A DNA stretch of 64,000 nucleotides from contig NZ_JABXWI010000004.1 of assembly GCF_014930365.1 (NCBI RefSeq), forward strand, positions 372,001 to 436,000. The letters are read 5' to 3'. The first letter of the stretch is position 1. The number at the start of each line of letters is the position of its first letter. Made by a program: the position numbers and the translations under genes. The notes under the pieces are model-generated. The model was given only the letters and a program-made list of their open reading frames with translations. It had not been told where the DNA came from and did no database searches. This stretch comes from Streptomyces caniscabiei (GTDB taxonomy: Bacteria > Actinomycetota > Actinomycetes > Streptomycetales > Streptomycetaceae). Of this stretch, positions 9,616-19,400 are shown one piece after another.

Positions 9616-10797
9616 TCAGGACAGGGCGACCGCGGCGACGGGGACGAGTGTGCGGCGGAGCCGGTTGAAGAACTTCGGCTGGTTGAGGGAGAGCACGGCC
9701 ACGGCGTCGCCCCCGTATCGGTAGACGGCCGTGAAGGTACGGCTGTCGATGTCGCCCTCGACGACCTCGGGCACGGCGCCCGGGGCGACGTACCCGGCGA
9801 GCTGGATGCGGGTGCGGTACTGGTCGGACCAGAAGTACGGGGCGGTGAGCGGGGCGGGCGCGGGCACGCCGGTCAGCAGGGTGCGGGCGGCGGTCTTCGC
9901 CTGCTCGGTGGCGTTGCTCCAGTGTTCGACGCGCGCGTGCCGTCCGGTGAACGGGTGGGGGCAGCGGGCCACGTCGCCGACGGCGACGACGTCGGGGACG
10001 GTGGTCGCGCATCCCGGGTCGCACACCACGCCGTCGTCCACCAGCACTCCGGAGCCGGCGAGCCAGTCGGTGTTGGGCCGGACGCCCACGCCGACCACGA
10101 CGACGTCGGCGGGCAGCACCCGGCCGTCCGCCAGCCGTACCCCGGTGACGCGGTCCTCGCCGAGGAGTTCGGCGACGCCGGTGCCGCACAGCAGGTCGAC
10201 GCCGTGATCGGTGTGCAGGGAGGAGCAGACCAGGCCCATCTCGCGGCCGAGTTGGCGCTCCAGCGGCACCTCGGCCGCCTCGACGACGGTGACGTGCAGC
10301 CCGAGCCGATGGGCCGTGGAGGCCACCTCGGCGCCGATGAAGCCGGCGCCGATGACGACGAGCCTGGGCAGGCCGGTCAGCAGCTCGGACCGCAGGGCGA
10401 GGGCGTCGTCGAGGGTGCGCAGGGTGTGGACGCCGGCCAGCCCGTCGGAGCCGGGGAGGCTGCGCGGGCTCGCTCCGGTGGCCACGACCACGCCGTGGGT
10501 GCGCACCTGCCGGCCCCCGGTCAGGGTGATGGTCCGGGCGGCGGGGTCGAGACGCACCGCCCGTTCGCCGAGCAGCCAGTGGACGTCCAGGGCGTCGTAC
10601 TCGTCGGGGTCGCCGAGGGCGAGCGCGTCGGCGTCGACCTCGCCCTTGAGGAAGTCCTTGGACAGCGGCGGACGGTCGTAGGGAGCGTGCCGTTCCTCCC
10701 CCACGACGACGATCTCGCCGTCGTACCCCTCTGCGCGCAGCGCGCGGACCGTGCTCAGGCCGGCCAGCGACGCTCCGACGACGGTGATGCTCCTCAT
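9616..10797 (-). CDS. FAD-dependent ferredoxin reductase of a Rieske oxygenase system (copy 1)
   Basis: 393 residues of the rubredoxin/ferredoxin reductase type. It has an N-terminal FAD-binding motif VVGASLAGLSTVRALR, the family stretch PYDRPPLSKDFL, the NAD-binding motif VVIGAGFIGAEVAS near residue 165, and the FAD-binding VVAVGDVARCPHPF near 268. It should pass electrons from NAD(P)H to a 2Fe-2S ferredoxin serving the adjacent oxygenase. A paralogue lies at 36.5-37.6 kb. The known two-component betaine monooxygenase GbcAB instead uses a flavin plus 2Fe-2S reductase, so this type is unusual for that reaction. A paired operator-like box lies just upstream. Confidence 0.85.
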   Translation of the reverse strand: MRSITVVGASLAGLSTVRALRAEGYDGEIVVVGEERHAPYDRPPLSKDFLKGEVDADALALGDPDEYDALDVHWLLGERAVRLDPAARTITLTGGRQVRTHGVVVATGASPRSLPGSDGLAGVHTLRTLDDALALRSELLTGLPRLVVIGAGFIGAEVASTAHRLGLHVTVVEAAEVPLERQLGREMGLVCSSLHTDHGVDLLCGTGVAELLGEDRVTGVRLADGRVLPADVVVVGVGVRPNTDWLAGSGVLVDDGVVCDPGCATTVPDVVAVGDVARCPHPFTGRHARVEHWSNATEQAKTAARTLLTGVPAPAPLTAPYFWSDQYRTRIQLAGYVAPGAVPEVVEGDIDSRTFTAVYRYGGDAVAVLSLNQPKFFNRLRRTLVPVAAVALS

Positions 10798-10818
10798 GCG
10801 GGCTCCAGACGAGAGGAT

Positions 10819-10854
10819 GTCTCACATGGCACAACGACAGGCGTTATGCGCAAC
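10819..10854 (-). promoter_or_regulatory. Double 17-bp box upstream of reductase 1
   Basis: Two boxes offset by 19 bp: GTCTCACATGGCACAAC (10819-10835) and CAGGCGTTATGCGCAAC (10838-10854). The right half-sites (ACAAC, GCAAC) match the island consensus GTTGC-N7-GCAAC; the left ones are degenerate. It ends 22 nt from the reductase start. Confidence 0.55.
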
Positions 10855-10901
10855 ATGGTTTCGGTGGAATTCGGGGGTGTCAAGGGGGTGGGGACGGTGG
10901 G

Positions 10902-12035
10902 TCAGTGCGCGGGTCCGACGTCGAGCTTGTTCTGGAGCCAGGTGTGGAACTCGCCGATGTGGTGCTCGCTGGGCACCAGCACACCGCCCTTGGCGTACGC
11001 CTTCGAGCTCATCGCCGGCTGGGTGCGCTCGCAGGCGTCGAAGTCCTGCTGGTTGACCCGGTGGAAGAGCTCCACCGAACGCTCCACGTCCTTGCCGCTC
11101 TCGACGACGTGCGGCAGATACAGCCAGTCGCACTCCACGATCGTGCGGTCGGCCGCCATCGGGTACATGCGGTGGAAGATCACATGGTCGGGGACGAGGT
11201 TGATGAACACCTGGGGCCGGACGGTGATCGCGTAGTAGCGACGGTCCTGGTCCTCGGCGACGCCGGGGATACGGTCCAGCCCCTCGGAACCGTCGACGGT
11301 GAAGCCCTGCACCTCATCGCCGAACTCCGCGCCATGGCCCACGTAGTACTGGGCGGCGTACCCGTCCGCGAACTCCGGCAGCACCTCGGTCAGTTCGGGA
11401 TGGATCGTGGCACAGTGGTAGCACTCCATGAAGTTCTCGATGATGAGCTTCCAGTTCGCCTTCACGTCGTACGTGATCCGGCGGCCCACGGAGAGGTTGT
11501 CGATGTCGTACCGCTCGATCGACTCCAGGTCGCCCAGCCGCTCGACCACCGCGCCCAGCACGTCGGCCTCGAAGGACGGCGGCTCGTCGGCCAGGCACAC
11601 CCACACATAGCCGAGCCACTGCCGCACATGGACGTTGACCAGGCCGTACTCGGTCCGGTCGATGTCCGGCATCGAGGTCAGGTTCGGCGCGGCGATCAGC
11701 TTGCCGTCCAGGCCGTACGTCCAGGCGTGGTACGGACACTGGAAGGCCCGCTTGACCTCGCCCGACTCCTCCAGGCAGAGCTTGGCCCCGCGGTGCCGGC
11801 AGATGTTGAGGAAGGCCTTGACCGAGCCGTCCCGGGCGCGGGAGACGAGGACGCTCTCGCGGCCGACCTGGTAGGTGCGGAAGGCGCCGGGCTTGGCCAG
11901 TTCGGAGGCGCGGGCCACACAGAACCACATGGCCTCGAAGACCCGCTCCTGCTCCTGGGCGAAGACTCCGGGGTCCGTGTAGTACTCGCCGGACAGCGTG
12001 GGGATCAGGCTGGGCGGCAGATTCGTGAGGGTCAT
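10902..12035 (-). CDS. gbcA: Rieske oxygenase alpha subunit, probable glycine betaine monooxygenase (copy 1)
   Basis: 377 residues. The Rieske 2Fe-2S site is Cys79-x-His81 with Cys100-x2-His103. The mononuclear iron site has His207 and His212 in ENFMECYHCATIHPEL, with Glu204 at the bridging position. The architecture resembles GbcA and stachydrine demethylase, which N-demethylate quaternary amines and release formaldehyde. It lies 41 bp downstream of the MBL gene, in an apparent operon with mycothiol-dependent formaldehyde dehydrogenase, which fits formaldehyde release. A second copy at 35.2-36.3 kb shares a 306-bp tract with no difference seen. The exact substrate (betaine, proline betaine or carnitine-like) is inferred from context. 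Confidence 0.82.
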   Translation of the reverse strand: MTLTNLPPSLIPTLSGEYYTDPGVFAQEQERVFEAMWFCVARASELAKPGAFRTYQVGRESVLVSRARDGSVKAFLNICRHRGAKLCLEESGEVKRAFQCPYHAWTYGLDGKLIAAPNLTSMPDIDRTEYGLVNVHVRQWLGYVWVCLADEPPSFEADVLGAVVERLGDLESIERYDIDNLSVGRRITYDVKANWKLIIENFMECYHCATIHPELTEVLPEFADGYAAQYYVGHGAEFGDEVQGFTVDGSEGLDRIPGVAEDQDRRYYAITVRPQVFINLVPDHVIFHRMYPMAADRTIVECDWLYLPHVVESGKDVERSVELFHRVNQQDFDACERTQPAMSSKAYAKGGVLVPSEHHIGEFHTWLQNKLDVGPAH

Positions 12036-12076
12036 CGAGTCACCTTCGGAAGAATCGGGAAGCGGTGGCGGGCGGT

Positions 12077-12709
12077 TCAGTGGCCGCGGGTGATCCAGTC
12101 GTCGAGGTGGGGCGCCTCGGCCCCGATCGTGGTGGTGTCGCCGTGCCCGGTGTGGACGGTGGTGTCGGCGGGCAGCGTCAGCAGCCGGTCCCGGATGGAG
12201 GCGACGATGGTGCCGAAGTCCGAGAAGGAGCGGCCCGTGGCCCCGGGGCCGCCCTGGAAGAGGGTGTCGCCGGAGAAGAGGGCGTTCAGCGCGGGGGCGT
12301 GGAGGCAGACCGCGCCGGGCGAGTGGCCGGGGGTGTGCAGCACCGTCAGCTCCACGCCGGCGACGTGCAGGGTCTCGCCCGCGGACAGTTCACGGAAGTC
12401 GGGCGCCTCCTCGCCGTGCGCCATCTTCCACAGGACGGTGTCGGCGGGGTGGAGCAGGATGGGCGCGCCGTGGCGGGCGGCCAGGGCCGGGGCGGCGTTG
12501 ACGTGGTCGTTGTGGGCGTGGGTGCACACGATGGCCACCAGGCGGCGGTCGCCGACGGCGGCCGAGATGACGTCCGCGTCATGGGCGGCGTCGACGACGA
12601 GGACCTCCTCGTCGTCGCCGATCAGCCAGACGTTGTTGTCGACGTCCCAGGTGCCGCCGTCCAGGGCGAAGGTGCCGGAGGTGACGAGGCGCTCGACGCG
12701 GGCGGTCAC
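12077..12709 (-). CDS. MBL-fold hydrolase, probable S-formylmycothiol hydrolase
   Basis: 210 residues, glyoxalase II-like. The metal-binding motif is His64-x-His66-x-Asp68-His69 ([10 protein letters not shown]), followed by [12 protein letters not shown] and FSGDTLF. The GTG start at 12709 overlaps the stop of the mycothiol-linked dehydrogenase (GTGA), implying translational coupling. Such MBL genes commonly accompany S-(hydroxymethyl)mycothiol dehydrogenase in actinobacteria, and the likely job is releasing formate from S-formylmycothiol. That activity is inferred from neighbourhood and fold. An open frame continues upstream, but it only reads antisense-like sequence inside the dehydrogenase gene. 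Confidence 0.85.
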   Translation of the reverse strand: MTARVERLVTSGTFALDGGTWDVDNNVWLIGDDEEVLVVDAAHDADVISAAVGDRRLVAIVCTHAHNDHVNAAPALAARHGAPILLHPADTVLWKMAHGEEAPDFRELSAGETLHVAGVELTVLHTPGHSPGAVCLHAPALNALFSGDTLFQGGPGATGRSFSDFGTIVASIRDRLLTLPADTTVHTGHGDTTTIGAEAPHLDDWITRGH

Positions 12710-13791
12710 AGGACCACCACCGAACGCAGGACGTCGCCGTGGTGCATCTTGGCGAACGCGGCCTCGACGTCGTCCAGGCCGATGGTCTCGGTGACGAACT
12801 CGCCCAGGTCGAACCGGCCCTGGAGGTAGAGGTCGATCAGGGCGGGGAAGTCGCGGGAGGGCAGGCAGTCGCCGTACCAGGAGGACTTCAGGGCGCCGCC
12901 GCGGCCGAAGACGTCGAGGAGGGGCAGTTCGAGCTTCAGCTCGGGCGTGGGGACGCCCACCAGGACGGCGGTGCCGGCCAGGTCGCGGGCGTAGAAGGCC
13001 TGCTTGAAGGTCTCCGGGCGGCCGACGGCGTCCACGACTACGTCGGCTCCGAAGCCGCCGGTGAGTTCGCGGATCGCCTCGACGGCGTCGGTCCTCGATG
13101 AGTCGACGGTGTCGGTGGCACCGAACCGCTCGGCCCACTTCAGCTTCCGCTCGTCGACGTCGACGGCGATGATGCGGCCCGCGCCGGCGACCTTGGCGCC
13201 CGCGATCGCGGCCATGCCCACGCCGCCGCAGCCGATCACCGCGATGGAGTCACCGCGTCCCACGCCCCCGGTGTTGACCGCGGCGCCGAACCCGGCCATC
13301 ACACCGCAGCCGAGGAGCCCGGCGGCGGCCGGCGAGGCCAGGGAGTCCACCTTGGTGCACTGTCCGGCGGCGACCAGGGTCTTCTCGGCGAAGGCGCCGA
13401 TGCCGAGGGCCGGGGAGAGCGGGGTGCCGTCGGCCAGGGTCATGGGCTGGACGGCGTTGTGCGTGGCGAAGCAGTACCAGGGCCTGCCTCTGCGACAGGC
13501 ACGGCAGGTGCCGCAGACGGCGCGCCAGTTGAGGATGACGAAGTCGCCGGGGGCGACGTCGGTGACGCCCTCGCCGACCGACTCCACCACGCCCGCCGCC
13601 TCGTGGCCGAGCAGGAAGGGGAACTCGTCGTTGATCCCGCCCTCCCGGTAGTGCAGGTCGGTGTGGCAGACACCGCAGGCCTGCACCCGCACCAGCGCCT
13701 CACCGGGGCCGGGGTCCGGCACCAGGACGGTCTCCACCGAGACCGGGGCGCCCTTCTTGCGGGCGACGACGGCGCGTACCTCGTGTGTCAC
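12706..13791 (-). CDS. fadH: S-(hydroxymethyl)mycothiol dehydrogenase (copy 1)
   Basis: 361 residues, zinc-dependent class III-like alcohol dehydrogenase. Catalytic zinc ligands are Cys39 and His63 (GHE); the structural zinc site is Cys93, Cys96, Cys99 and Cys107. The Rossmann motif is [20 protein letters not shown] and the C-terminal [19 protein letters not shown] are typical of MscR/FadH. It oxidises the adduct of formaldehyde and mycothiol to S-formylmycothiol with NAD. The GTG start has AGGAG just upstream. It leads an operon with the MBL hydrolase and oxygenase 1. A paralogue is at 42.8-43.9 kb. Confidence 0.93.
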   Translation of the reverse strand: MTHEVRAVVARKKGAPVSVETVLVPDPGPGEALVRVQACGVCHTDLHYREGGINDEFPFLLGHEAAGVVESVGEGVTDVAPGDFVILNWRAVCGTCRACRRGRPWYCFATHNAVQPMTLADGTPLSPALGIGAFAEKTLVAAGQCTKVDSLASPAAAGLLGCGVMAGFGAAVNTGGVGRGDSIAVIGCGGVGMAAIAGAKVAGAGRIIAVDVDERKLKWAERFGATDTVDSSRTDAVEAIRELTGGFGADVVVDAVGRPETFKQAFYARDLAGTAVLVGVPTPELKLELPLLDVFGRGGALKSSWYGDCLPSRDFPALIDLYLQGRFDLGEFVTETIGLDDVEAAFAKMHHGDVLRSVVVL

Positions 13792-13890
13792 GGTCGATCT
13801 CCTCGTCGAGGAAGGAAGGGGAGGGGAGAGGAAGGAGGGGGGACTTCACCGGGCCCGGACGGAGACCGTGGCCGAGCCGCCGGTCGTTGC

Positions 13891-13926
13891 GTTCCATATA
13901 GCGCAACCATCTTCGCTATGAGCAAC
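13891..13926. promoter_or_regulatory. Double 17-bp box in the fadH1-iclR1 intergenic region
   Basis: Boxes GTTCCATATAGCGCAAC (13891-13907) and TCTTCGCTATGAGCAAC (13910-13926), offset 19 bp. Both have a perfect GCAAC right half. An extra GTTGCG at 13886 also forms a wider palindrome with CGCAAC at 13902. Placed 100 nt upstream of fadH1 and 137 nt upstream of iclR1, it could control both divergent genes. Confidence 0.6.
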
Positions 13927-14050
13927 GACGACCAAACTGTCTCCTCGCGGACACCCACTGTCAAGAGGTTGGCCGCGCCGACTTGTCCGCACCGTCCGGC
14001 GCCCCTCTTCCCCGGACGGAAGGGCCCGTGCGAACATGGGGACGACTGCT

Positions 14051-14062
14051 TATAGTTCCGCC
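14051..14062 (+). promoter_or_regulatory. -10 element of a probable leaderless iclR1 promoter
   Basis: TATAGT at 14051-14056 is followed by only 6 nt before the ATG at 14063, which puts the expected transcription start at or next to the start codon. No ribosome-binding site fits that start. The iclR2 promoter has exactly the same geometry. Confidence 0.55.
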
Positions 14063-14860
14063 ATGAGCAACTACGCGGCAGAGGGCGCAACAGCAGGTCC
14101 CGCGGTGAACGGAGTGCAGTCCGTCGACCGTGCCGTCAGCGTGCTGGAGATCCTCGCCCGGCGCGGCGAGGCCGGTGTCAGCGAGGTCGCCGCCGAGATC
14201 GACGTCCACAAGTCGACCGCCTTCCGGCTCCTCGGGGCGCTGGAGGCACGCGGACTGGTCGAGCAGACGGCCGAGCGCGGCAAGTACCGGCTCGGCTTCG
14301 GCATCGTGCGGCTCGCAGGCGCCGTCACCGGCCGGCTCGACATCACGCAGCAGGGCCGGCAGGTCTGCGAGCGGCTCAGCGAGGAGATCGGCGAGACCGT
14401 CAACATCGCCGTGCTCCAGGAGCACTACGCGGTCAACCTCCACCAGGTGCGCGGCCCGGGCGCGGTCGGCACCCACAACTGGGTCGGCCAGCTCACCCCC
14501 GTGCACGCCACGTCCAGCGGCAAGATCCTGCTGGCCCACCTCCCGGAGCGGGAGCGGGACGAGGTGCTGGAGGCGTCCGGGCTGCGCAGGCTGACGCCGC
14601 ACACGCTGACGGCCAGGACGAAGCTGGAGAAGGCCCTCACCGAGGCGCGCGAACTCGGCTACGCGGTCACGCTGGAGGAGCTGGAGATCGGACTGCACGC
14701 CATGGCGGCCCCGATCCGCTCCCGCGAGGGCGAGGTCATCGCCGCGCTCAGCGCCTCCGGCCCGGCCTACCGCTTCACGGAGGAACGCATCCGTGAGCTC
14801 GTGCCCGTACTGACGCGCGGCGCCGAGGAGATCAGCCGCAGGATGGGCCATCCGGGCTGA
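14063..14860 (+). CDS. IclR-family transcriptional regulator (copy 1)
   Basis: 265 residues. The winged helix-turn-helix (about residues 14-75) contains VHKSTAFRLLGALEARGLV as the recognition region. The C-terminal effector domain includes HATSSGKILLAHLPERER and TLEELEIGLHAMAAPIR, typical of IclR. The paralogue at 34.0-34.8 kb is almost identical through the DNA-binding domain, so both proteins probably see the same operator. The ATG at 14063 is preferred over an upstream in-frame ATG at 14036 because a -10 element sits between them. The effector is presumably an intermediate such as betaine or dimethylglycine; whether the protein activates or represses is unknown. Confidence 0.88.
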   Translation: MSNYAAEGATAGPAVNGVQSVDRAVSVLEILARRGEAGVSEVAAEIDVHKSTAFRLLGALEARGLVEQTAERGKYRLGFGIVRLAGAVTGRLDITQQGRQVCERLSEEIGETVNIAVLQEHYAVNLHQVRGPGAVGTHNWVGQLTPVHATSSGKILLAHLPERERDEVLEASGLRRLTPHTLTARTKLEKALTEARELGYAVTLEELEIGLHAMAAPIRSREGEVIAALSASGPAYRFTEERIRELVPVLTRGAEEISRRMGHPG

Positions 14861-14875
14861 CCGCCCGCGCGGCGC

Positions 14876-15799
14876 TCACCCCAGCGGCGACCGCACCGCC
14901 ACCGCCGTCTCGGCGCCCCAACGGGCCGTCACCCGTACCGCGTCCAGCGTCGAGGCGACATCGTGCACCCGCAGGCACCAGGCGCCCTGCGCGGCGGCGA
15001 GCACGGACACGGCGGCGGTCGCGGCGTCGCGCTCCCGCGCCGGGCGTGGCTGCCCCGTCGTCGGGTCGGCCAGCAGCCGCCCCAGGAACGCCTTGCGGGA
15101 CGCGCCCACCAGGACGGGACGGCCCAGCGCGCGGACCTCCCCGAGCCGGCCCAGCAACTCCCAGTTGTGTTCGGCCTCCTTGGCGAAGCCCAGGCCGGGG
15201 TCGACGATCAGCGCACCCGGCGGGACACCCGCCTCCAGGGCCGCGTCGATCCTCAGCCGCAGCTCGTGGAGCACCTCGCCGACGACATCGCCGTAGACGG
15301 CGTTCGCCTGCATGCCGGCCGAGTGCCCCCGCCAGTGCATCAGCACGTACGGCACCCCCGCCCGGGCCATCAGGGGCAGCATCGCGGGGTCGGCGAGGCC
15401 CCCCGACACGTCGTTGACCAGCCGTGCGCCCGCGTCCAGCGCACGGGCGGCGACCTCGGCCCGCATGGTGTCGACGCTCACGACGGCGCCCGCCGCCGTG
15501 AGGTCACGGACGACGGGCAGCACCCGCCGCAGTTCCTCCTCGACGGGTGGACGCGGCGCGCCGGGGCGGGTCGACTCGCCGCCGACGTCCACGATGTCCG
15601 CGCCCTGCTCCAGCAGGGCGCGGCCATGTGCCACGGCCGCGTCGGCGGCGAACGACAGCCCGCCGTCGGAGAACGAGTCCGGCGTGACGTTCACGACGCC
15701 CATCACCAGCGTGCGTCCGGGCCTCGGCAGTCCGGGCGGGTGCACGTCCGGCGTGCCCGGGTGCGACGAGGTGATGGGGGCGTGGGCCGTGAGGGTCAC
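14876..15799 (-). CDS. folP: Dihydropteroate synthase
   Basis: About 307 residues from the GTG at 15799. DHPS signatures are VMGVVNVTPDSFSDGG, GADIVDVGGESTRPGA, SVDTMRAEVAARAL, and ASRKAFLGRLLADP near the C-terminus. It joins pABA to the pterin diphosphate in folate synthesis. It is the last gene of the dmgO-folD-soxBDAG transcript, 59 bp after soxG, so folate supply seems tied to sarcosine oxidation, which needs THF as methylene acceptor. The start could be one of several codons before the first DHPS motif. It ends 15 bp from the convergent iclR1 stop. Confidence 0.88.
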   Translation of the reverse strand: MTLTAHAPITSSHPGTPDVHPPGLPRPGRTLVMGVVNVTPDSFSDGGLSFAADAAVAHGRALLEQGADIVDVGGESTRPGAPRPPVEEELRRVLPVVRDLTAAGAVVSVDTMRAEVAARALDAGARLVNDVSGGLADPAMLPLMARAGVPYVLMHWRGHSAGMQANAVYGDVVGEVLHELRLRIDAALEAGVPPGALIVDPGLGFAKEAEHNWELLGRLGEVRALGRPVLVGASRKAFLGRLLADPTTGQPRPARERDAATAAVSVLAAAQGAWCLRVHDVASTLDAVRVTARWGAETAVAVRSPLG

Positions 15800-15858
15800 C
15801 GGTGTCCGACTTTCGACGCGCTGACAGGGACTGGCATGTCTCGGACGTACTCCGTCTC

Positions 15859-16461
15859 TCAGACGTACTCCGTCGCCGCGTCGAGCAGCCAGTCGGCCAG
15901 ATAGCCGGCGAACGACGAACGGACCAGGACCCAGAAGCCGGCGCTGGGCTCCTCGCGCGCGACCAGGACGACCTGGGCGCGGGCCAGGGTGGTCTGGGCG
16001 CAGCGCCCGGGACCGAAGGCCCTCGGGTGCAGGTCCAGCGCGCAGCCGTGGGCCAGCAGATCGCGGGCGGCGGCGCCCGCGACGAGGACCGTGGTGCGCT
16101 GCGCGGAGACGTCGGTGACGGAGATGTGCTCCTCTCCGGCGGCCTCCCGGATCCGGCTCTCCAGCTCGCGCTCGCCGCCCGGCGGCCCCACGAGCAGCCA
16201 CTCGTCGGGCCCGAGCCACAGCGCGGTCAACTCCCCCGCGCGGGCGACGGTGTCGGCCTCCAACGGCAGTTGGAGGCCGAGGGCGAGGCCGACGGCGTCG
16301 GCCGCCGCGCCCTTGGCGTCGAGGCGTACGTCGAGCTGGGTGAGGAAGGGCAGTTCGGCCAGCCGGAGCGCGCCGCCGGAGGCACGGGTGGCGGCGGCCA
16401 GCCGGTCGGCGGCCCCGGCGAGCGGGCTGCGGGGCCGGGAGGTCAGGGCGGTGTCAGCCAT
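15859..16461 (-). CDS. soxG: Sarcosine oxidase gamma subunit
   Basis: 200 residues matching SoxG of heterotetrameric sarcosine oxidase. Visible segments are ELPFLTQLDVRLDAKG, LWLGPDEWLLVGPPG, VTDVSAQRTTVLVAG and the C-terminal VLVRSSFAGYLADWLLDA. The fold is GcvT-like, with a structural role in the complex. The ATG overlaps the soxA stop by 8 bp. Near its 3' end a 12-13 bp sequence containing ACGTACTCCGTC is tandemly repeated about 16 bp apart, once inside the last codons and once just after the stop. Confidence 0.9.
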   Translation of the reverse strand: MADTALTSRPRSPLAGAADRLAAATRASGGALRLAELPFLTQLDVRLDAKGAAADAVGLALGLQLPLEADTVARAGELTALWLGPDEWLLVGPPGGERELESRIREAAGEEHISVTDVSAQRTTVLVAGAAARDLLAHGCALDLHPRAFGPGRCAQTTLARAQVVLVAREEPSAGFWVLVRSSFAGYLADWLLDAATEYV

Positions 16462-19400
16462 CGCGGCGGGCTCCCTCGGGGTCGTAGAGGACGGGGCTCG
16501 CGACGGTCACGGGGACCAGCCGGTCTCCCACGGGGGCGTACAGCCGCTCGCCGATGCGGTCCCGGCCGCCCTTGACCAGGGCGAGCGCGAAGGTCCGGCC
16601 GAGGGCGGCACTGCGGTAGCTGGAGGTGACGTGACCGAGCATCGGGACGGGCGGGGCCGGCAGCACGCTGTCGGCGACCAGGTGGGTGCCCTCGGGGAGG
16701 AAGTCGCCCGGGTCCTCGGGCAGCAGGCCCACCAGGTGCTTGCGGTCGGGCCGGACGGTGTCGGGGCGGGTGTAGGACCGCTTGCCGACGAAGTCCGACT
16801 TCTTCTTGGAGACCACCCAGCTCATCCCGAGGTCCTGCGGGGTGACGGTGCCGTCGGTGTCCTGCCCGATGATCGGGTAGCCCTTCTCGGCGCGCAGGAC
16901 GTGCATGGTCTCCGTGCCGTACGGGGTGATGCCGTACGGGGCGCCGGCCTCGTACAGGGCCTCCCAGAGGGTCAGGGCCTCCCACGGCGAGACGTTGATC
17001 TCGTAGGCGAGTTCACCGGAGAAGCTGATCCGGCAGACCCGGGCCTCGATGCCCGCGACGGTGGTCTCGCGCCAGGCCATGAACGGGAAGTCCTCGTTGG
17101 CGACGGCGAGCCCGGGGGCGAGGGAGCCGATGACCTCACGGGACTTCGGGCCGACGAGCGCGACCGTGGCCCACTGTTCGGTCACGGAGGTGCAGTGGAC
17201 CTTCAGCTCGGGCCACTCCGTCTGGAGCCACTCCTCCATCCAGTCGAGCACGGTGGCGGCGTTGCCGGTCGTCGTCGTGACCAGGAAGCGGTCGCGGTCG
17301 ACCCGGATGACCGTGCCGTCGTCGAAGACCATGCCGTCCGGGCGACACATGACGCCGTAGCGGATCATGCCGACCTTCAGGGTGCTCATCATGTTGGTGT
17401 AGAGCAGGTCGAGGAAGACACCGGCGTCCGGGCCCTGGACGTCGATCTTGCCGAGGGTGGAGGCGTCCATGAAGCCCACGCCCTCACGGGTGGCGGCGCA
17501 CTCGCGCAGCACGGCGGCCTCCATGTCCTCGCCGTCCTGGGGGTAGTACCAGGGGCGCTTCCACTGGCCGACGTTCTCGAACAGCGCGCCGTGCCCGACG
17601 TGCCACTCGTGCAGGGCGGTCGTTCGCACCGGGTCGCTGAGCACGCCCCGGTCGCGGCCCGCGAGGGCGGCGAAGGAGACCGGGGTGTACGGCGGGCGGA
17701 AGGTGGTCGTACCGAGGGAGGAGACGTCCACGCCGAGGAGTTCGGCGACGACACCGCTGGCCAGCACCCCGGAGGTCTTGCCCTGGTCGTTGGCGGTGCC
17801 CGCGGTGGTGTACCGCTTGGTGTGCTCCACGGAGCGCATCCCGGCGCCGGTCGCGCGGGCCAGGTCGGCCACCGTGACGTCGCGCTGGAGGTCGACGAAC
17901 CGGGGGGCGTCCGAGTCGCCCGGGACGACGTACACGTGCATCGGCGGTGTACCGGCAGGCTGTGGGGCGACGGCGGGGAGGCGGGGCGCCTCGGCCGAGT
18001 ACCCCTCGGCCTCGATCGCGCGGGCACCGGCGGCGGCACCCTGGGCGAGGGAGCCCGCGGTGTCGAAGAGGCCGCTCGCGGCGCCCACGACCTCGACCGC
18101 CTGACGGCAGGTGTCGGGCACGAAGGAGCCCAGCGCCTCGTCGTGGCGGAGCCTGCCGCCGGCCTGGCTGAACAGGTGTGCCACCGGGTTCCAGCCGCCG
18201 GAGACCAGCAGCAGGTCGGCGGCGAACTCCCGCCGCCCGGCGGACTCGCCGTACGGGGCGACGCTGACGGCCGTGAGGCGGGGCTCGCCCTCGGTGCCGG
18301 TGACGGCGTGCCCGGCCAGGACCTCGATGCCGGCGGCCGTGGCGCGCTCGGCCCACTGCCCCGGTTCGGGGCGGGTGTCGACGATCGCCGCGATGTCCAC
18401 GCCCGCCGAGGCGAGGTCCAGGGCCGCCGCGTAGGCGCTGTCGTTGGTGGTGAGGACGACCGCGCGGCGGCCGGGCAGGGCGCCGTGGCGGTTGACGTGG
18501 GTGCGGGCCGAGGAGGCCAGCATCACGCCGGGGCGGTCGTTGTCCGCGAATGCCAGGGAGCGTTCGTGGGCGCCGGTCGCGAGGACGACGCGGCGGGCGC
18601 GGATGCGCCAGACGCGTTCCCGGGAGACGTCGTCCGGGGCCGCGCCGCCGAGGTGGTTGGTGCGGCGCTCGACGGCGAGGAGGTGGTTGTCGTCGTAGTA
18701 GCCGAAGACGGTGGTGCGGCGCAGGACCCGGACCTCGGGGGCGGCGTCGAGCAGGCCGGCGGTCTCCCCCACCCAGTCGAGGTGTTCGGCGGTGCCGAGG
18801 AGGCTGCCGCCGGGTTCCGGCTGGTCGTCGGCGAGGATGACCCGGGCGCCGCTGTTCGCCGCCGCGGCCGCCGCCGCGAGACCGGCCGGGCCCGCGCCCA
18901 CGACCAGCAGGTCGCAGTGGGCGTGCACGGCGTCGTAACGGGCGGGGTCGGGCTCCGTGGCGAGGCGGCCCTGGCCGGGGAGGCTGGTCGCGACCAGGCC
19001 GTCGTACAGCTCGACGGTCGTCGCGGGGAGCATCGGCTCGGGGAAGGGTTCCTCGATCTGGATGATCGCGTTGGGCTCTTCGACGCCGGCGGAGAAGATG
19101 CCCCGGGGGCGGCCGAGCTTGATGCTGGTGCCGGCCTCGACGACGCCGTTGGCGAGGAGGGCGGAGGCGAGGGTGTCGCCTCGGTGGCCCTGGTACTCGA
19201 CGCCGTCGAAGGTGAACGTGAGGGTCGTGTCCCGGTCGACGCGGCCCCGGGTGGGGTGGCGGAAGGGCTGGGTCGTCTCGCCCCCGCCGCCCCTTCCCGT
19301 CCCGTCCCTGGGGGCTGCGCCCCCAGACCCCCCTTCGGCCTGAACGGCCTCGTCCTCAAACGCCGGACGGGCTGGTGGTGCCGGACGTGGCTGGGACGTG

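Noticed and set aside
13805..13845. Purine-rich tract upstream of fadH1
   Set aside because: It is a low-complexity GA run with no repeat unit, hairpin or known site; the regulatory signal lies beyond it.
15800..16219. N-terminal extension of folP by about 140 codons
   Set aside because: It reads out of frame through soxG and has Arg/Gly/Pro-rich shadow composition. The GTG at 15799 is close to the first DHPS motif.
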